This document shows, in pieces, positions 1 through 9,166 of a stretch of DNA of 64,000 bases. The DNA is taken from assembly GCA_000466585.1 (NCBI GenBank), contig KE993501.1, positions 62,001-126,000 on the forward strand. The letters run 5' to 3'. This DNA is from Clostridiales bacterium oral taxon 876 str. F0540 (GTDB taxonomy: Bacteria > Bacillota > Clostridia > Clostridiales > Clostridiaceae). A program made the translations under genes and the position numbers. Each line of letters starts with the position of its first letter. The first letter of the stretch is position 1. The notes under the pieces were generated by a model, which was not told the DNA's origin, did not search any database, and saw only the letters and a list, made by a program, of their open reading frames with translations.

Positions 1-59
1 TCGGAATAATGAATGAGGAATATGTAATAAATTCTAATGACAAAGATTTAAATGCATAG
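1..59 (+). CDS. C-terminal tail of an upstream gene (partial)
   Basis: The third frame is open from base 3 and ends at TAG 57-59, giving a tail that ends in NSNDKDLNA. A terminator hairpin follows 20 bases later, which fits the end of a transcription unit. The fragment is too short to assign a family and may be chance. Confidence 0.25.
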   Translation, partial: GIMNEEYVINSNDKDLNA

Positions 60-78
60 TTTTGCGTATAAATTAAAG

Positions 79-119
79 TACTCTGCTTAATAGGCAGGGT
101 ATTTTAATTTTGTTTTTTG
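79..119 (+). terminator. Intrinsic terminator
   Basis: TACTCTGC pairs with GCAGGGTA (8 bp with one G-U pair) around a 7-nt loop, followed by a T-rich run. It would end the transcript entering the window from the left. Confidence 0.7.
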
Positions 120-207
120 TTAAACATACATTATAGAAAGAAAAATATTGTTCACCGGCAGCTTTTATTGTATATTATTCATAGCTGCAAAATAAGGAGA
201 GAAACAA

Positions 208-1341
208 ATGAACTATGAATTAATTGCTACATCAACCTTTGGGCTTGAGTCTATAGTTGCGAAGGAACTTAAGGAACTCGGCTATGAAGATTTAAAAATT
301 GATAATGGAAGAGTGACCTTCAGTGGAGACGAATATGATATTGCCATATGCAATATATGGCTTAGAACAGCAGACAGAGTTTTAATTAAAATGTCGGAAT
401 TTAAAGCAGAAACCTTTGAAGAGCTTTTTCAAGGTACAAAGTCTGTTCAATGGGGAGATATAATCCCTGTAAATGGTAAAATGCACGTAGTAGGAAAATC
501 TATTAAATCAAAGCTTTTTAGTGTTCCTGATTGCCAGTCAATCGTTAAAAAGGCTGTTGTTGAAAAAATGAAGAATGCATATAAAACTGACTGGTTTGAA
601 GAAAATGGTCCGGTGTATAAAATTGAAGTTGCGCTATTAAAGGATATTGTCACACTAACAATAGATACAACTGGAGCAGGATTACATAAAAGAGGTTATA
701 GAGAACTTGCCGGGGAAGCACCAATGAAGGAGACTTTAGCAGCTGCTTTAGTGCTTCTAAGTAATTGGGAGCCGTCAAGAAGTCTGGCAGATATTTTTTG
801 CGGCTCCGGTACTATTGCAATTGAAGCAGCTTTAATTGGAAAAAATATTGCTCCGGGACTTAATAGAAATTTTATTTCTGAAGAGTGGCCATCAATGGAT
901 AAGGCTATATGGGAAGAAGTCAGAGGTTATGCAAAAAATAAAATTAATAACGAAGAATTTAGAATATTAGCTTCAGACATAAATGGAAGAATTCTAAATA
1001 CTGCAAAGGAGAATGCTGTAAAAGCTGGAGTTGATCAGTATATTTCCTTTCAAAAAATGCCTGCACAGGAGTTTATTTCAAGAAAGAAATATGGGGTTAT
1101 TATAAGTAATCCACCTTATGGTGAAAGAATAGGTGATAGCAAGGAAGTGGAAGATATATACAAAGCCTTAGGTGAATTATATACGAAACTAGACACCTGG
1201 TCTTTTTATATAATAACTTCTCATCCTGATTTTCAGAAGCTTTTTAGAAAAAAGGCTGATAAAAACAGAAAACTTTATAACGGAAGGTTATTATGCTACT
1301 ACTATCAGTATATAAATAATCCTCCTAAAGTAAAAGAATAA
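208..1341 (+). CDS. THUMP-domain class I SAM-dependent RNA methyltransferase (RlmL/YpsC type)
   Basis: This is a predicted 23S rRNA guanine-N2 methyltransferase of the RlmL/YpsC family, acting in the cytoplasm. The N-terminal 160 residues look like the THUMP RNA-binding part, ending near LHKRGYR (160-166), a motif usual in this family. The Rossmann methyltransferase half follows, with the SAM-binding FCGSGT (197-202) and the catalytic NPPYGERIG motif (301-309). The length of 377 residues is normal for the single-domain Gram-positive form. The ATG follows an AAGGAGAG ribosome-binding site. It is a single-gene unit convergent with rqcH. The exact target base is inferred from the family only. 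Confidence 0.9.
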   Translation: MNYELIATSTFGLESIVAKELKELGYEDLKIDNGRVTFSGDEYDIAICNIWLRTADRVLIKMSEFKAETFEELFQGTKSVQWGDIIPVNGKMHVVGKSIKSKLFSVPDCQSIVKKAVVEKMKNAYKTDWFEENGPVYKIEVALLKDIVTLTIDTTGAGLHKRGYRELAGEAPMKETLAAALVLLSNWEPSRSLADIFCGSGTIAIEAALIGKNIAPGLNRNFISEEWPSMDKAIWEEVRGYAKNKINNEEFRILASDINGRILNTAKENAVKAGVDQYISFQKMPAQEFISRKKYGVIISNPPYGERIGDSKEVEDIYKALGELYTKLDTWSFYIITSHPDFQKLFRKKADKNRKLYNGRLLCYYYQYINNPPKVKE

Positions 1342-1370
1342 GCAGAGCTTGCTGCTTATTCTATTTTTTT
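1336..1370. terminator. Terminator embedding the stop codons of both convergent genes
   Basis: GAATAAGCAG and CTGCTTATTC form a perfect 10-bp stem with loop AGCTTG, followed on the plus strand by TATTTTTTT. The left arm contains the plus-strand stop codon (1339-1341), and the right arm contains the stop of the minus-strand gene (1356-1358). Confidence 0.85.
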
Positions 1371-3086
1371 AAGATCTTGTCTTATAGGGTCCACATATAA
1401 AGTTTTATTTGTATAGTAGATTACCATTCCGGGCTTTGCACCGGAAGGTTTTTTTACATTCTTTATTTCTGTATAATCAACAGGTACTTTTGTTGAATCT
1501 TTTGCTTTGCTGTAGTATGCAGCCAGTACAGCTGCTTCCTTTAAGCAGGTATCAGAGATGTTTCCGTTATTTTTAATAACAACATGAGAACCGGGAATAT
1601 TTTTTGTATGCATCCAAATATCATGCTTATCAGCAAACTTTAAGGTTAAATTATCATTTTGAATATTATTTTTTCCTACATAGATGTCTGTGCCATCACT
1701 GGATTGATAGTGAAGAGGTTTTGAAAGCTTTGTTTTTTTCTTATCTTCTTTTTTAAACCTAATATATCCAGTGGTCACCAGCTCCTTCTTTATTTCTTCT
1801 ATCTCATCATAGGTTTCAGAATTCTTGATATTTGTTAAAACAGAATATAAGTACTGGAGTTCTTCATTGGCAGATTCAAGCTGCATTCCAGCCATCTCTT
1901 CAGACTTTTTAAGTTTATTGTACTTTTTAAAATAAGATTGTATATTTTCTGAAGGAGTTTTATTTTCATCTAAAATAATATCAATGTACTCTTCACTGTC
2001 AGAGTAATAATTTAGTACACTTATGCTTTTTTGTCCTTTTTTCACATTATAAATGTTAGCGGTTAAAAGCTCACCGTAAATTTTATAAATATCCTTTTGC
2101 TCACTTTCTTGAAGAGTATTATTAAGAAGCTTTATTTTCTTTAAGCATCTTTCAATATTGTTATTAATAATTTTTTGCAGATCTGAACTTCGCGAATTCA
2201 ATCTATCCCATTTATCCTTCTCATAATAAAACTCTTCAAGTAAAGTAGATGGAGAGGAATGTGATCTACAACTGAGATTATCATACTGTTTTAGTTCTGT
2301 GCAGTAAAAATCTTTTATAGACATTTCGTCAATATAGCTTAAATATTTGAAATCACAGCTTTTAAGCTTGTTGAATAAAATAACAATAGAATTGTATATG
2401 TCTATTAAAGAAGCAGAATCGAAGTTTATTTCTTCCTTTATTTGCAGGTATAAGGACTTTGAAAATTGAGAGCTGACACCGGTAAATAATTTTGAAAAAA
2501 TACTTGAATCTATTTTATAGGCGTTATCTGTTAAGTAAGTTTCAAAGTCCTTATAAGAAAAATCAAAGGGATTAAGTTTTGTAGATTCCGGCGGATATTT
2601 ATAGATAACTCCTGGATATAAACTTCTGTAGCTGTTTATATCAGGGGTAATATGTTTAATAGAATCTATTACTGTATTATCCCGCTTTCTTAATAAAGTA
2701 ATATTGCTGTGCCTGCCCATAATCTCAACCACAAGAGAATAAATGCTGTTAAAACCAAGTTCATCTGAACTTTCAAAATCTATTACTGCTATTCTGTCTG
2801 TTGACACTTGGTTTATACTGATAATTTTTGCTGTACTAAGATATTTTCTAAGAACCATGCAAAACATTGGCGCTTTAATTGGGTTTGGCTTATTAGTGTT
2901 GGTTAAGTGAATTTTAGGGTAGGTTGAGCTGGCACTCATAAGAAGTTTAAAATTGACTCTTTCGCCTCTTAAAGTAAAAATAAGTTCATCCTTTTCAGGC
3001 TGAGAAATTTTATCAACTCTGCAGCCTACTATTTTTTTGCTAAGTTCATCAATGATACTGTATATGTAAATTCCATCTAAAGGCAT
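1356..3086 (-). CDS. rqcH: Ribosome quality control protein RqcH (NFACT family, FbpA-like)
   Basis: RqcH is the bacterial Rqc2/NEMF homologue. It binds stalled 50S-peptidyl-tRNA complexes and directs C-terminal alanine tailing; older annotations call it a fibronectin-binding protein. At 576 residues it has the full family architecture: NFACT-N domain, central helical or coiled-coil part (about 290-430) and C-terminal NFACT-R domain with the DIWMHTKNIPGSH block (from about 489). The DR pair expected for RqcH activity is present at residues 97-98 (STDRIAV). It is read alone on the minus strand, convergent with the methyltransferase gene and divergent from dapF. Confidence 0.93.
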   Translation of the reverse strand: MPLDGIYIYSIIDELSKKIVGCRVDKISQPEKDELIFTLRGERVNFKLLMSASSTYPKIHLTNTNKPNPIKAPMFCMVLRKYLSTAKIISINQVSTDRIAVIDFESSDELGFNSIYSLVVEIMGRHSNITLLRKRDNTVIDSIKHITPDINSYRSLYPGVIYKYPPESTKLNPFDFSYKDFETYLTDNAYKIDSSIFSKLFTGVSSQFSKSLYLQIKEEINFDSASLIDIYNSIVILFNKLKSCDFKYLSYIDEMSIKDFYCTELKQYDNLSCRSHSSPSTLLEEFYYEKDKWDRLNSRSSDLQKIINNNIERCLKKIKLLNNTLQESEQKDIYKIYGELLTANIYNVKKGQKSISVLNYYSDSEEYIDIILDENKTPSENIQSYFKKYNKLKKSEEMAGMQLESANEELQYLYSVLTNIKNSETYDEIEEIKKELVTTGYIRFKKEDKKKTKLSKPLHYQSSDGTDIYVGKNNIQNDNLTLKFADKHDIWMHTKNIPGSHVVIKNNGNISDTCLKEAAVLAAYYSKAKDSTKVPVDYTEIKNVKKPSGAKPGMVIYYTNKTLYVDPIRQDLKKIE

Positions 3087-3273
3087 TATATCACCCCATA
3101 TTCTTAAAATATAATCATAAGTTAGTATAGCATTTTAACTTTTGAAAATCAAAATATTCTAACTGCAACTAGAAAACTTGAATACTAGTTATATAGTTAT
3201 ATATTTATTTTTATGTTATGCTAAAATAAATTTATATATAATTAAGAAATTATTTTATGGAAGGAAGGATTAT

Positions 3274-4086
3274 ATGAAATTTACCAAAATGCATGGAAAC
3301 GGGAATGATTTTATTGTAATAGAAGATCTGAATAATGAAGTTACTAATGAAGCTGATTTAGCTGAGAGACTTTGCAACAGAAACTTTGGCATCGGAGCAG
3401 ATGGCATCCTTATAGTGAGAAAAAGCAAGGCGGCCCAAATAAAGATGACAATTATTAATTCAGATGGATCATATGCTGCTATGTGTGGTAACGGTATAAG
3501 ATGTTTTGCTAAATATGTATGGGATCAAAAATTAGTTAAAACTGAAAACATAAGTATAGAAACCGGAGACGGAATAAAAACTGCTTACATTAATGTTAAG
3601 GATAATATGGTAGCAAGCGTTACTATTAATATGGGATATCCAAGTTTCAATACAAAATTGATTCCAGCTTTAGCTGATGAGGAAATTATTAATAAAAAAC
3701 TTGAATTGAATGGTAAAGAGTATATTATTAATTCGTTATTAATGGGAGTTCCCCATACAGTAATAATAGATACATTAGATAATTATAAGATTGAGGAAGG
3801 AAGGTCAATAGAAAAAGATAAGCTTTTTCCACAAGGAACAAATGTTAATTTTTGTGAAATTATAAATAGGTCTGAAGTAAAGGTAAAAACCTGGGAAAGA
3901 GGAGCAGGGCCAACACTAGCATGTGGAACCGGTAGCTGCGCTTCTGTAGTAGCTGCAAATAAGCTAGGTTATGTTGACAATAAGGTAAAGGTGTGGATAC
4001 CGGGGGGAAGCCTTATAATTGAACTTTGTGATGATGGTGTATATATGTCCGGCCCTGCAGTTACAGTTTTTAACGGAGAAATTTAA
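3274..4086 (+). CDS. dapF: Diaminopimelate epimerase
   Basis: The enzyme converts LL-diaminopimelate to meso-diaminopimelate for lysine and peptidoglycan synthesis. Both catalytic cysteines of the PLP-independent racemase fold are visible: C71 in AAMCGNGIRC and C217 in LACGTGSCAS. The frame is open upstream to 3178, but the ATG at 3274 has a GGAAGGA ribosome-binding site and begins exactly at the family's conserved N-terminus (MKFTKMHGNGNDF), giving 270 residues. It is monocistronic and ended by a strong hairpin. Confidence 0.96.
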   Translation: MKFTKMHGNGNDFIVIEDLNNEVTNEADLAERLCNRNFGIGADGILIVRKSKAAQIKMTIINSDGSYAAMCGNGIRCFAKYVWDQKLVKTENISIETGDGIKTAYINVKDNMVASVTINMGYPSFNTKLIPALADEEIINKKLELNGKEYIINSLLMGVPHTVIIDTLDNYKIEEGRSIEKDKLFPQGTNVNFCEIINRSEVKVKTWERGAGPTLACGTGSCASVVAANKLGYVDNKVKVWIPGGSLIIELCDDGVYMSGPAVTVFNGEI

Positions 4087-4099
4087 TAATAATTTTTAT

Positions 4100-4138
4100 A
4101 AGTATGCAATTTTAAATGCATACTTTTTATTATTTTTA
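4100..4138 (+). terminator. Terminator after dapF
   Basis: AAGTATGCA and TGCATACTT form a perfect 9-bp stem around an 8-nt loop, followed by TTTATTATTTTT. Confidence 0.85.
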
Positions 4139-4177
4139 CAGATAATAAAAGGTTTAAAAATTTTGTAGGAGGTTATA

Positions 4178-4207
4178 ATGACAGGTACGAGTTTTATTAT
4201 GAAATAG
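4178..4207 (+). other. Possible 9-codon leader peptide before pilB
   Basis: A strong TAGGAGG site at 4166-4172 precedes ATG 4178, which opens a nine-codon frame ending at TAG 4205-4207. The next gene, starting at 4229, has a much weaker ribosome-binding site. This could be a translated leader coupled to pilB, or the residue of a decayed gene start. Confidence 0.25.
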
Positions 4208-4228
4208 ATGTAAAAGGTGCTATAGATT

Positions 4229-5761
4229 ATGAAACAAGAAACTAAAGATTATAAAGAAAGACCCGAACTAATTAATTTAAAAGGATTAAGCATTAGTAGC
4301 AAAATACTAGATGTTATGCCAAGGGATGTTATGTATAAGTACTGTGCAGTACCATTACAGATATCTGAAAATTACGTAGTCATTGCAATGGGAAATACAG
4401 AAGATAAGGATGCTATATTAAACATTAGCTGTTTATTAAATAAGAAGATAGAGGTTGTGCCTGCTGATAACAAAGAAATTTATACTTTAATAAACTCAGT
4501 TGGAGAGAAACAAGAGACTGACTTAATTTTAGAACAACTAGAAAGAAATCTTGAAAAAAGTCAAAGCCTTAATAGAAATGACAATAGAGGCGAAATAAAT
4601 TTAGTTGAAAGCTCACCAATAGTAAGGCTTACAAATAGCATTATTGTTCAAGCAATAAATATTAAAGCCAGTGATATCCATATTGAACCTTTTGAAGAGA
4701 ATGTAATCGTTAGGAACCGTATTGATGGTATTTTATATGAAAATATTAAACTTCAGAAAGATATATATACACCAATATGCTCAAGAATTAAACTACAAGC
4801 GGGTATGGATATCTCGGAAAAAAGGATACCTCAAGATGGCAAGCTCCAATTTGAGCATAATGGTTTGGTATTTGATTTAAGAGTATCAACTCTTCCAACT
4901 ATTCATGGTGAAAAAGTGGTTATTAGAATTTTATATAAGCAGGAGAAGCTTCAGAGCTTAAAGGATCTAGGATTTTCTGATTTCGGTAAAAACAGCATTT
5001 CCAACTCGTTAAAAAATAATCATGGAATTATCCTTGTAACAGGACCAACCGGAAGCGGAAAAACAACTACCTTATACTCGATGCTTGAGGAAATTGATAA
5101 GTATAATAAAAATATTGTTACCATTGAAGATCCGGTTGAGATTCAGGTTCCATTTGTTAATCAGGTAAATGTAAACACAAGAGCTGGCTTAAACTTTGCA
5201 AGCGGTCTTAGAAGTATTCTTAGGCAGGATCCAAATATTATCATGATTGGTGAAATACGAGACGAGGAAACCGCTCAAATTGCAGTTCGAGCAGCTATAA
5301 CCGGCCACCTTGTCTTATCAACTCTTCATACAAATGATGCAGCTTCTTCTGTAATAAGGCTTATTGATATGGGAGTTCCGAACTATTTAGCTGCGGATTC
5401 TCTGCTTACTTGTATAGCACAAAGACTTGTAAGAAAAATTTGCAATTTCTGCAAGACGGAATATAAACCTAATATAAGAGAAAAGCATGAGCTTATGATA
5501 AATGATAATGAGGTTCTGTATAAGGGTAAGGGGTGTGCATTTTGTAAGCACTCTGGATACAGCGGCAGAACAGTTGTATATGAAATTATGAGTGTTGATG
5601 ATAGCCTTAGAGAATATATAAGTAAAGGTTATAGTGCTGATCGCATAAGGCAGTATAACTATAATAAAAATATGACAACGTTAAGGGAAAATTGCATAGA
5701 CCTTGTAAAAAGTGGAGTTACAAGCTTTGATGAATTTTTGAGAATTTGTAATGCAAGTTAA
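4229..5761 (+). CDS. pilB: Type IV pilus / competence assembly ATPase (PilB/GspE/ComGA family)
   Basis: This cytoplasmic hexameric ATPase powers pilin or pseudopilin extraction from the membrane. The N-terminal MshEN-like region runs to about residue 110. The ATPase core carries Walker A GPTGSGKT (272-279), the Walker B and Asp-box region IIMIGEIRD (337-345) and the His box LSTLHTND (363-370). A zinc-binding C2-C2 element is present (C405/C408 and C436/C439), as in PilB and GspE but not PilT. The 510-residue length fits PilB more than the shorter ComGA. It opens an operon running to 10791. No PilT-type retraction ATPase is present in the window. Confidence 0.9.
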   Translation: MKQETKDYKERPELINLKGLSISSKILDVMPRDVMYKYCAVPLQISENYVVIAMGNTEDKDAILNISCLLNKKIEVVPADNKEIYTLINSVGEKQETDLILEQLERNLEKSQSLNRNDNRGEINLVESSPIVRLTNSIIVQAINIKASDIHIEPFEENVIVRNRIDGILYENIKLQKDIYTPICSRIKLQAGMDISEKRIPQDGKLQFEHNGLVFDLRVSTLPTIHGEKVVIRILYKQEKLQSLKDLGFSDFGKNSISNSLKNNHGIILVTGPTGSGKTTTLYSMLEEIDKYNKNIVTIEDPVEIQVPFVNQVNVNTRAGLNFASGLRSILRQDPNIIMIGEIRDEETAQIAVRAAITGHLVLSTLHTNDAASSVIRLIDMGVPNYLAADSLLTCIAQRLVRKICNFCKTEYKPNIREKHELMINDNEVLYKGKGCAFCKHSGYSGRTVVYEIMSVDDSLREYISKGYSADRIRQYNYNKNMTTLRENCIDLVKSGVTSFDEFLRICNAS

Positions 5762-5784
5762 ATAGTAAAGAAGGTTGATTCTTA

Positions 5785-6981
5785 ATGCCTCTATACATAT
5801 ATAAAGCTAAAAATATTCAAGGAAATATAATAAAAGGGAAGTATTGGCTTGAAAACAGGGAGTCTCTAGTAATTAAGCTAAGGAAAAAGGGATATTATCT
5901 GGTAAAACATAATGAACTATTTACAGGTGAAATTTCTAGTAGAATGAAAAAAATCTCATCTAAGGAATTATCCATACTTTGCAGTGAGTTTTCATCGCTT
6001 ATTGAATCAGGAATGAATATTTATGAAATCTTAAATTTGGTTCAGGAAGAAGCAGGCAATAAACATTTAAAGAGGAGTCTGGAAGATATTAAGGAGCTCA
6101 TTCAAGAAGGTACGGAGCTATCCTGCAGCATGAAGGCTCATAATGATATTTATCCTGAATTTTTCACTAATATGATAAAGGTTGGAGAAGAAACAGGAAG
6201 GCTTCAAGAAATTTTTTCGAAACTATCTAAGTATTATAGCGATGAAAGCATTATAACAGGAAAGATAAAGAAAGCTATGCTTTATCCATGCACTTTATTT
6301 ATTTTCAGCATAATAATTTCTCAAATATTAATTTCTTTTATAGTTCCAGTCTTTGTTTCCACACTAACTGAAATGGGCGGGCAAATTCCCGTAACTACAA
6401 AATTTATTATATCTTTTAATAAGTTTTTAAAAGAAAATTACTGTGTATTATTAGGAATTTTATCTTTTTTTATTATTGGAATTTTAAAAGCAAGAAAGCA
6501 TAAGGAGATTAAAATAGCTGTTCATAAATTTTTACTGACTAATAAAATTACTAAAAGGCTTTCAAGAAAAATATTATGTGTTAGATTCTCAAGAATACTT
6601 GGGACTTTAATAAACAGCGGCATACATATAGTACACGCCATGGAGATTGCCAGTACTATGATGGAAAATGAATATGCCAAAAGTAAATTACAGAAGAGTA
6701 TTCATAGTATTAGAATGGGTGAGAGTATAGCAAAAAGCATAAGAAATACAGATATTTTTTTGCCTTCTTTATACTCAATGATTAAGATAGGAGAGGAATC
6801 GGGGAGCCTCGATAGTATGCTTCAAAAGGCAAATTTAGTTATGGAGCAGGAATTATATATTTTTATTGAAAAAGTAACAGTTCTTTTGGAACCGGCAATG
6901 ATTTTAGTTCTTTCTTTTTTCATAGGCTTTATTTTAATTTCACTGCTTATGCCTATGTTTAATATAATGAACACGATTTAA
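5785..6981 (+). CDS. pilC: Type IV pilus / type II secretion inner-membrane platform protein (PilC/GspF/ComGB family)
   Basis: This polytopic platform protein couples the assembly ATPase to pilin polymerisation. The 398-residue protein shows two tandem T2SSF repeats (about 60-190 and 265-390). Each repeat has the typical helical motif ending near VGEETGRL and IGEESGSL, followed by hydrophobic segments (about 165-195, 215-235, 365-390). It lies 23 bases after pilB, with start context AAGGTTGATTCTTAATG. Confidence 0.9.
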   Translation: MPLYIYKAKNIQGNIIKGKYWLENRESLVIKLRKKGYYLVKHNELFTGEISSRMKKISSKELSILCSEFSSLIESGMNIYEILNLVQEEAGNKHLKRSLEDIKELIQEGTELSCSMKAHNDIYPEFFTNMIKVGEETGRLQEIFSKLSKYYSDESIITGKIKKAMLYPCTLFIFSIIISQILISFIVPVFVSTLTEMGGQIPVTTKFIISFNKFLKENYCVLLGILSFFIIGILKARKHKEIKIAVHKFLLTNKITKRLSRKILCVRFSRILGTLINSGIHIVHAMEIASTMMENEYAKSKLQKSIHSIRMGESIAKSIRNTDIFLPSLYSMIKIGEESGSLDSMLQKANLVMEQELYIFIEKVTVLLEPAMILVLSFFIGFILISLLMPMFNIMNTI

Positions 6982-6995
6982 GGAGGAATAATAAC

Positions 6996-7421
6996 ATGAA
7001 AAAATTGAAATGTAAAAGACTAAAAAGAAAGGGTTTTACGTTAATAGAAGTTCTGATAGCTATTACTATAATAGTTATATTAGCAAGCCTTTCAGCACCA
7101 AAGGTAGTAGCTTATATAGATAAAGCTAAGGATGCAAAAGCATTAACCTGCGGTAAGCAAATATATACTGCTGCCATGTGGAGTTATTCTGATCAGGGTA
7201 ATAAGTTTAAAAAGACTGAAATTGAAGCTGCCATCCAAACTTCTACAAATATTAAAAATTCTGTTGCTACGGTAAATGAAACAGCTAATACTGCAAAGAT
7301 AGAGTTTTCAAGTGATAATAAGGATTATTCACTGGAAATAAGTGACTCCGGAAATTCGTACATTATTAAAGAAGGTGCTAGACAGATATACCCTTCAGTT
7401 ACAGCTACAAGTACAACTTAG
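6996..7421 (+). CDS. Major-type prepilin (class III signal, PilA/ComGC-like)
   Basis: A short basic leader is followed by a prepilin peptidase site at G13/F14 in KGFTLIEVLIAI, with Glu5 of the mature protein present and then a hydrophobic alpha1 helix. The 141-residue size and position as first pilin after pilC suggest the main pilin or the ComGC equivalent. A strong AGGAGG site precedes the ATG. The C-terminal part is Thr/Ser/Asn-rich without a recognisable domain. Confidence 0.88.
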   Translation: MKKLKCKRLKRKGFTLIEVLIAITIIVILASLSAPKVVAYIDKAKDAKALTCGKQIYTAAMWSYSDQGNKFKKTEIEAAIQTSTNIKNSVATVNETANTAKIEFSSDNKDYSLEISDSGNSYIIKEGARQIYPSVTATSTT

Positions 7422-7441
7422 AAAGCCAGGATTATAAATAA

Positions 7442-7876
7442 ATGAAAAAAGGCTTTACTTTACTTGAAGTTGTAGTAACTATATCGATGCTGTTTATTAT
7501 TGCTTCCTTAAGCTTAATCAATATATCTAATTTGCAAAAACAAAAGAATGATACAGATGTTGAATTATGTAAAAGCATGATACTTGGTACAATAAATGAT
7601 TCAAAGCAGTACTGCAGAGAAAATAATAAGCCTGGGTACATAATATTTGACGTATCGGAGTCCAAGATAGGCTTTTACAGCGGTAATAAAAGAATAGAAT
7701 CCTTAAAGCTGCCAGGCGGTGTAAGTATTTACAGCATAAATACTGACGGAAGCAGAATTGATATAGACAAATTTGGTTTTACAAGTGATGCAGGTACAAT
7801 TAAGTTAAGAGATAAAAGAGGCTGTCTTTATACTATAACAATAAATGTTGGAGCTGGTTATGTTGAAATTAAATAA
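7442..7876 (+). CDS. Prepilin-like minor (pseudo)pilin
   Basis: The class III leader is very short (MKKG/FTLLEVVV, cleavage after G4), with Glu5 of the mature protein retained and a hydrophobic helix to about residue 28. At 144 residues it resembles GspH or ComGD-type minor pilins, which prime fibre assembly. It follows the first prepilin by 20 bases and overlaps the next gene by 17. Confidence 0.82.
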   Translation: MKKGFTLLEVVVTISMLFIIASLSLINISNLQKQKNDTDVELCKSMILGTINDSKQYCRENNKPGYIIFDVSESKIGFYSGNKRIESLKLPGGVSIYSINTDGSRIDIDKFGFTSDAGTIKLRDKRGCLYTITINVGAGYVEIK

Positions 7877-8300
7877 AAAACCAGGATTTATGCTCATTGA
7901 AGTTTTGTGCTCAATTAGTATTGTACTTATCTTGCTTACTGTAATTTTAGCTTCAGCATTAAACACTAGAAAGCTTCAGGATATAAATAAAAAGAAATAT
8001 GAATATGTTACAGTTATGGATGCTGTAAAGAATGAAATGCTTCTTAACAGAACTTATGATGATATAAAAAAATTATATAGTGAAAATAAAAAGATTATCC
8101 ATAAGGAACAGCTAACTCTTAGCAGTATCCAGAATACAGAGCTTCAGGATTTGTTTAATGAAAATACAAAAGCTGAAGATACGTACCTCTTATTAGGTGT
8201 AATTGATGGAAAGGTATTGACAATTAATCTAGAGCTTCATGCAAAAGTTAATTCAAAGGAAGAAGTAATTACATGCAGTTTTTCAAAGGGAAATTATTAA
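7860..8300 (+). CDS. Prepilin-like minor (pseudo)pilin
   Basis: The start is placed at ATG 7860, not the upstream in-frame ATG 7845, because it gives the compact leader MLKLNKKPG/FMLIEVLCS; cleavage falls after G9 and Glu5 is kept. At 146 residues it resembles GspI or ComGE-type minor pilins. It overlaps both neighbours, so translation is probably coupled. Confidence 0.8.
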   Translation: MLKLNKKPGFMLIEVLCSISIVLILLTVILASALNTRKLQDINKKKYEYVTVMDAVKNEMLLNRTYDDIKKLYSENKKIIHKEQLTLSSIQNTELQDLFNENTKAEDTYLLLGVIDGKVLTINLELHAKVNSKEEVITCSFSKGNY

Positions 8301-8734
8301 ACAGAAAAGGACTTACACTTATTGAGCTAATTGTTTCCATATCCATAGCAAGTATAGCAGCTGTGGTACTGGTGACGATTTTGCTTGAAAGTATACGAAG
8401 CTATAAAAACTATACTGATGATTATAGAAGTTATTTTTATCTGAGCGAGGCTCTTATGTTTGTACAACATGAAATAAATAACTCAAAAGATATAAGTATT
8501 CAAACAAATAATATTGAGTTAAAGTTCTCTGAGGATACAACTAAAATTATTAAATTGAATTCTGAAGGCAGTTTGGAGCTAGTGCATAAGGAAAAGGGCG
8601 GAATTAAGGCTGTAAACAATATAATAAATAATATTAAAGAGTTTAATGTTATACAAAAGGATAAAGTTATTTACATTACAGCTGAACTAAAAAATGGGGG
8701 GAGATTTAAAAGATGTATAGGAATAAAAAGGTAA
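8273..8734 (+). CDS. Prepilin-like minor (pseudo)pilin
   Basis: The leader ends in NRKG/LTLIELIVSISI with cleavage after G13 and the mature Glu5 present, followed by a long hydrophobic helix. At 153 residues it resembles PilW, GspJ or ComGF-type minor pilins. It starts inside the preceding gene (28-base overlap) and overlaps the next by 22 bases. The ribosome-binding site is weak, so translational coupling is likely. Confidence 0.78.
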   Translation: MQFFKGKLLNRKGLTLIELIVSISIASIAAVVLVTILLESIRSYKNYTDDYRSYFYLSEALMFVQHEINNSKDISIQTNNIELKFSEDTTKIIKLNSEGSLELVHKEKGGIKAVNNIINNIKEFNVIQKDKVIYITAELKNGGRFKRCIGIKR

Positions 8735-9165
8735 GAAAAGGGTTCATATTAGTATATGCTCTTTTAATAACCTCCTTTTGCCTAATTATTGCTGTTTACA
8801 TATTTACCTTACAAGTTAAAATAGGGAATAATGTTAACAGTTATAAAAAATACGTTTTAAATGAACCGGAGTATGATAGATATAAAGAGTACCTGTTTAC
8901 AGATATTAGTGAGCAAATATTGAAGAATATCAGTAAACCAGATCGAGAGGAAATGAAAGGGTATCTAAATAGAAGCAGTTTTATGAAAAAAACTGAAGAT
9001 AATAAAGCAAAAATAAAATATAACTCTATATCAGACAATGTAGAATTTATAACCTATTATGAAACAAACTACATTAGGATAGATAGATATAATTATGATG
9101 TTTTTAATGGAAAGCCTAAACTAATATATTTGGATACTCTTTATTCTGAGGGGAAGGTAGAATAA
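8713..9165 (+). CDS. PilX/GspK-like minor pilin without Glu5
   Basis: The N-terminus reads KVRKG/FILVYALLITSF, a class III-like leader and a hydrophobic helix of about 20 residues. Position 5 of the mature protein is Tyr rather than Glu. Loss of Glu5 is typical of the tip pseudopilin GspK, so this may be the tip subunit. The 150-residue protein is shorter than GspK and has no other recognisable domain. It is the last of five pilin-like genes in the operon. Confidence 0.7.
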   Translation: MYRNKKVRKGFILVYALLITSFCLIIAVYIFTLQVKIGNNVNSYKKYVLNEPEYDRYKEYLFTDISEQILKNISKPDREEMKGYLNRSSFMKKTEDNKAKIKYNSISDNVEFITYYETNYIRIDRYNYDVFNGKPKLIYLDTLYSEGKVE

Positions 9166-9166
9166 T

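Noticed and set aside
3178..3273. N-terminal extension of dapF
   Set aside because: The conserved start and the GGAAGGA site both place the start at 3274.
4086..4228. c-di-GMP riboswitch before the pilus operon
   Set aside because: The 140-base region has only the dapF terminator and a short frame; no conserved aptamer core is visible.
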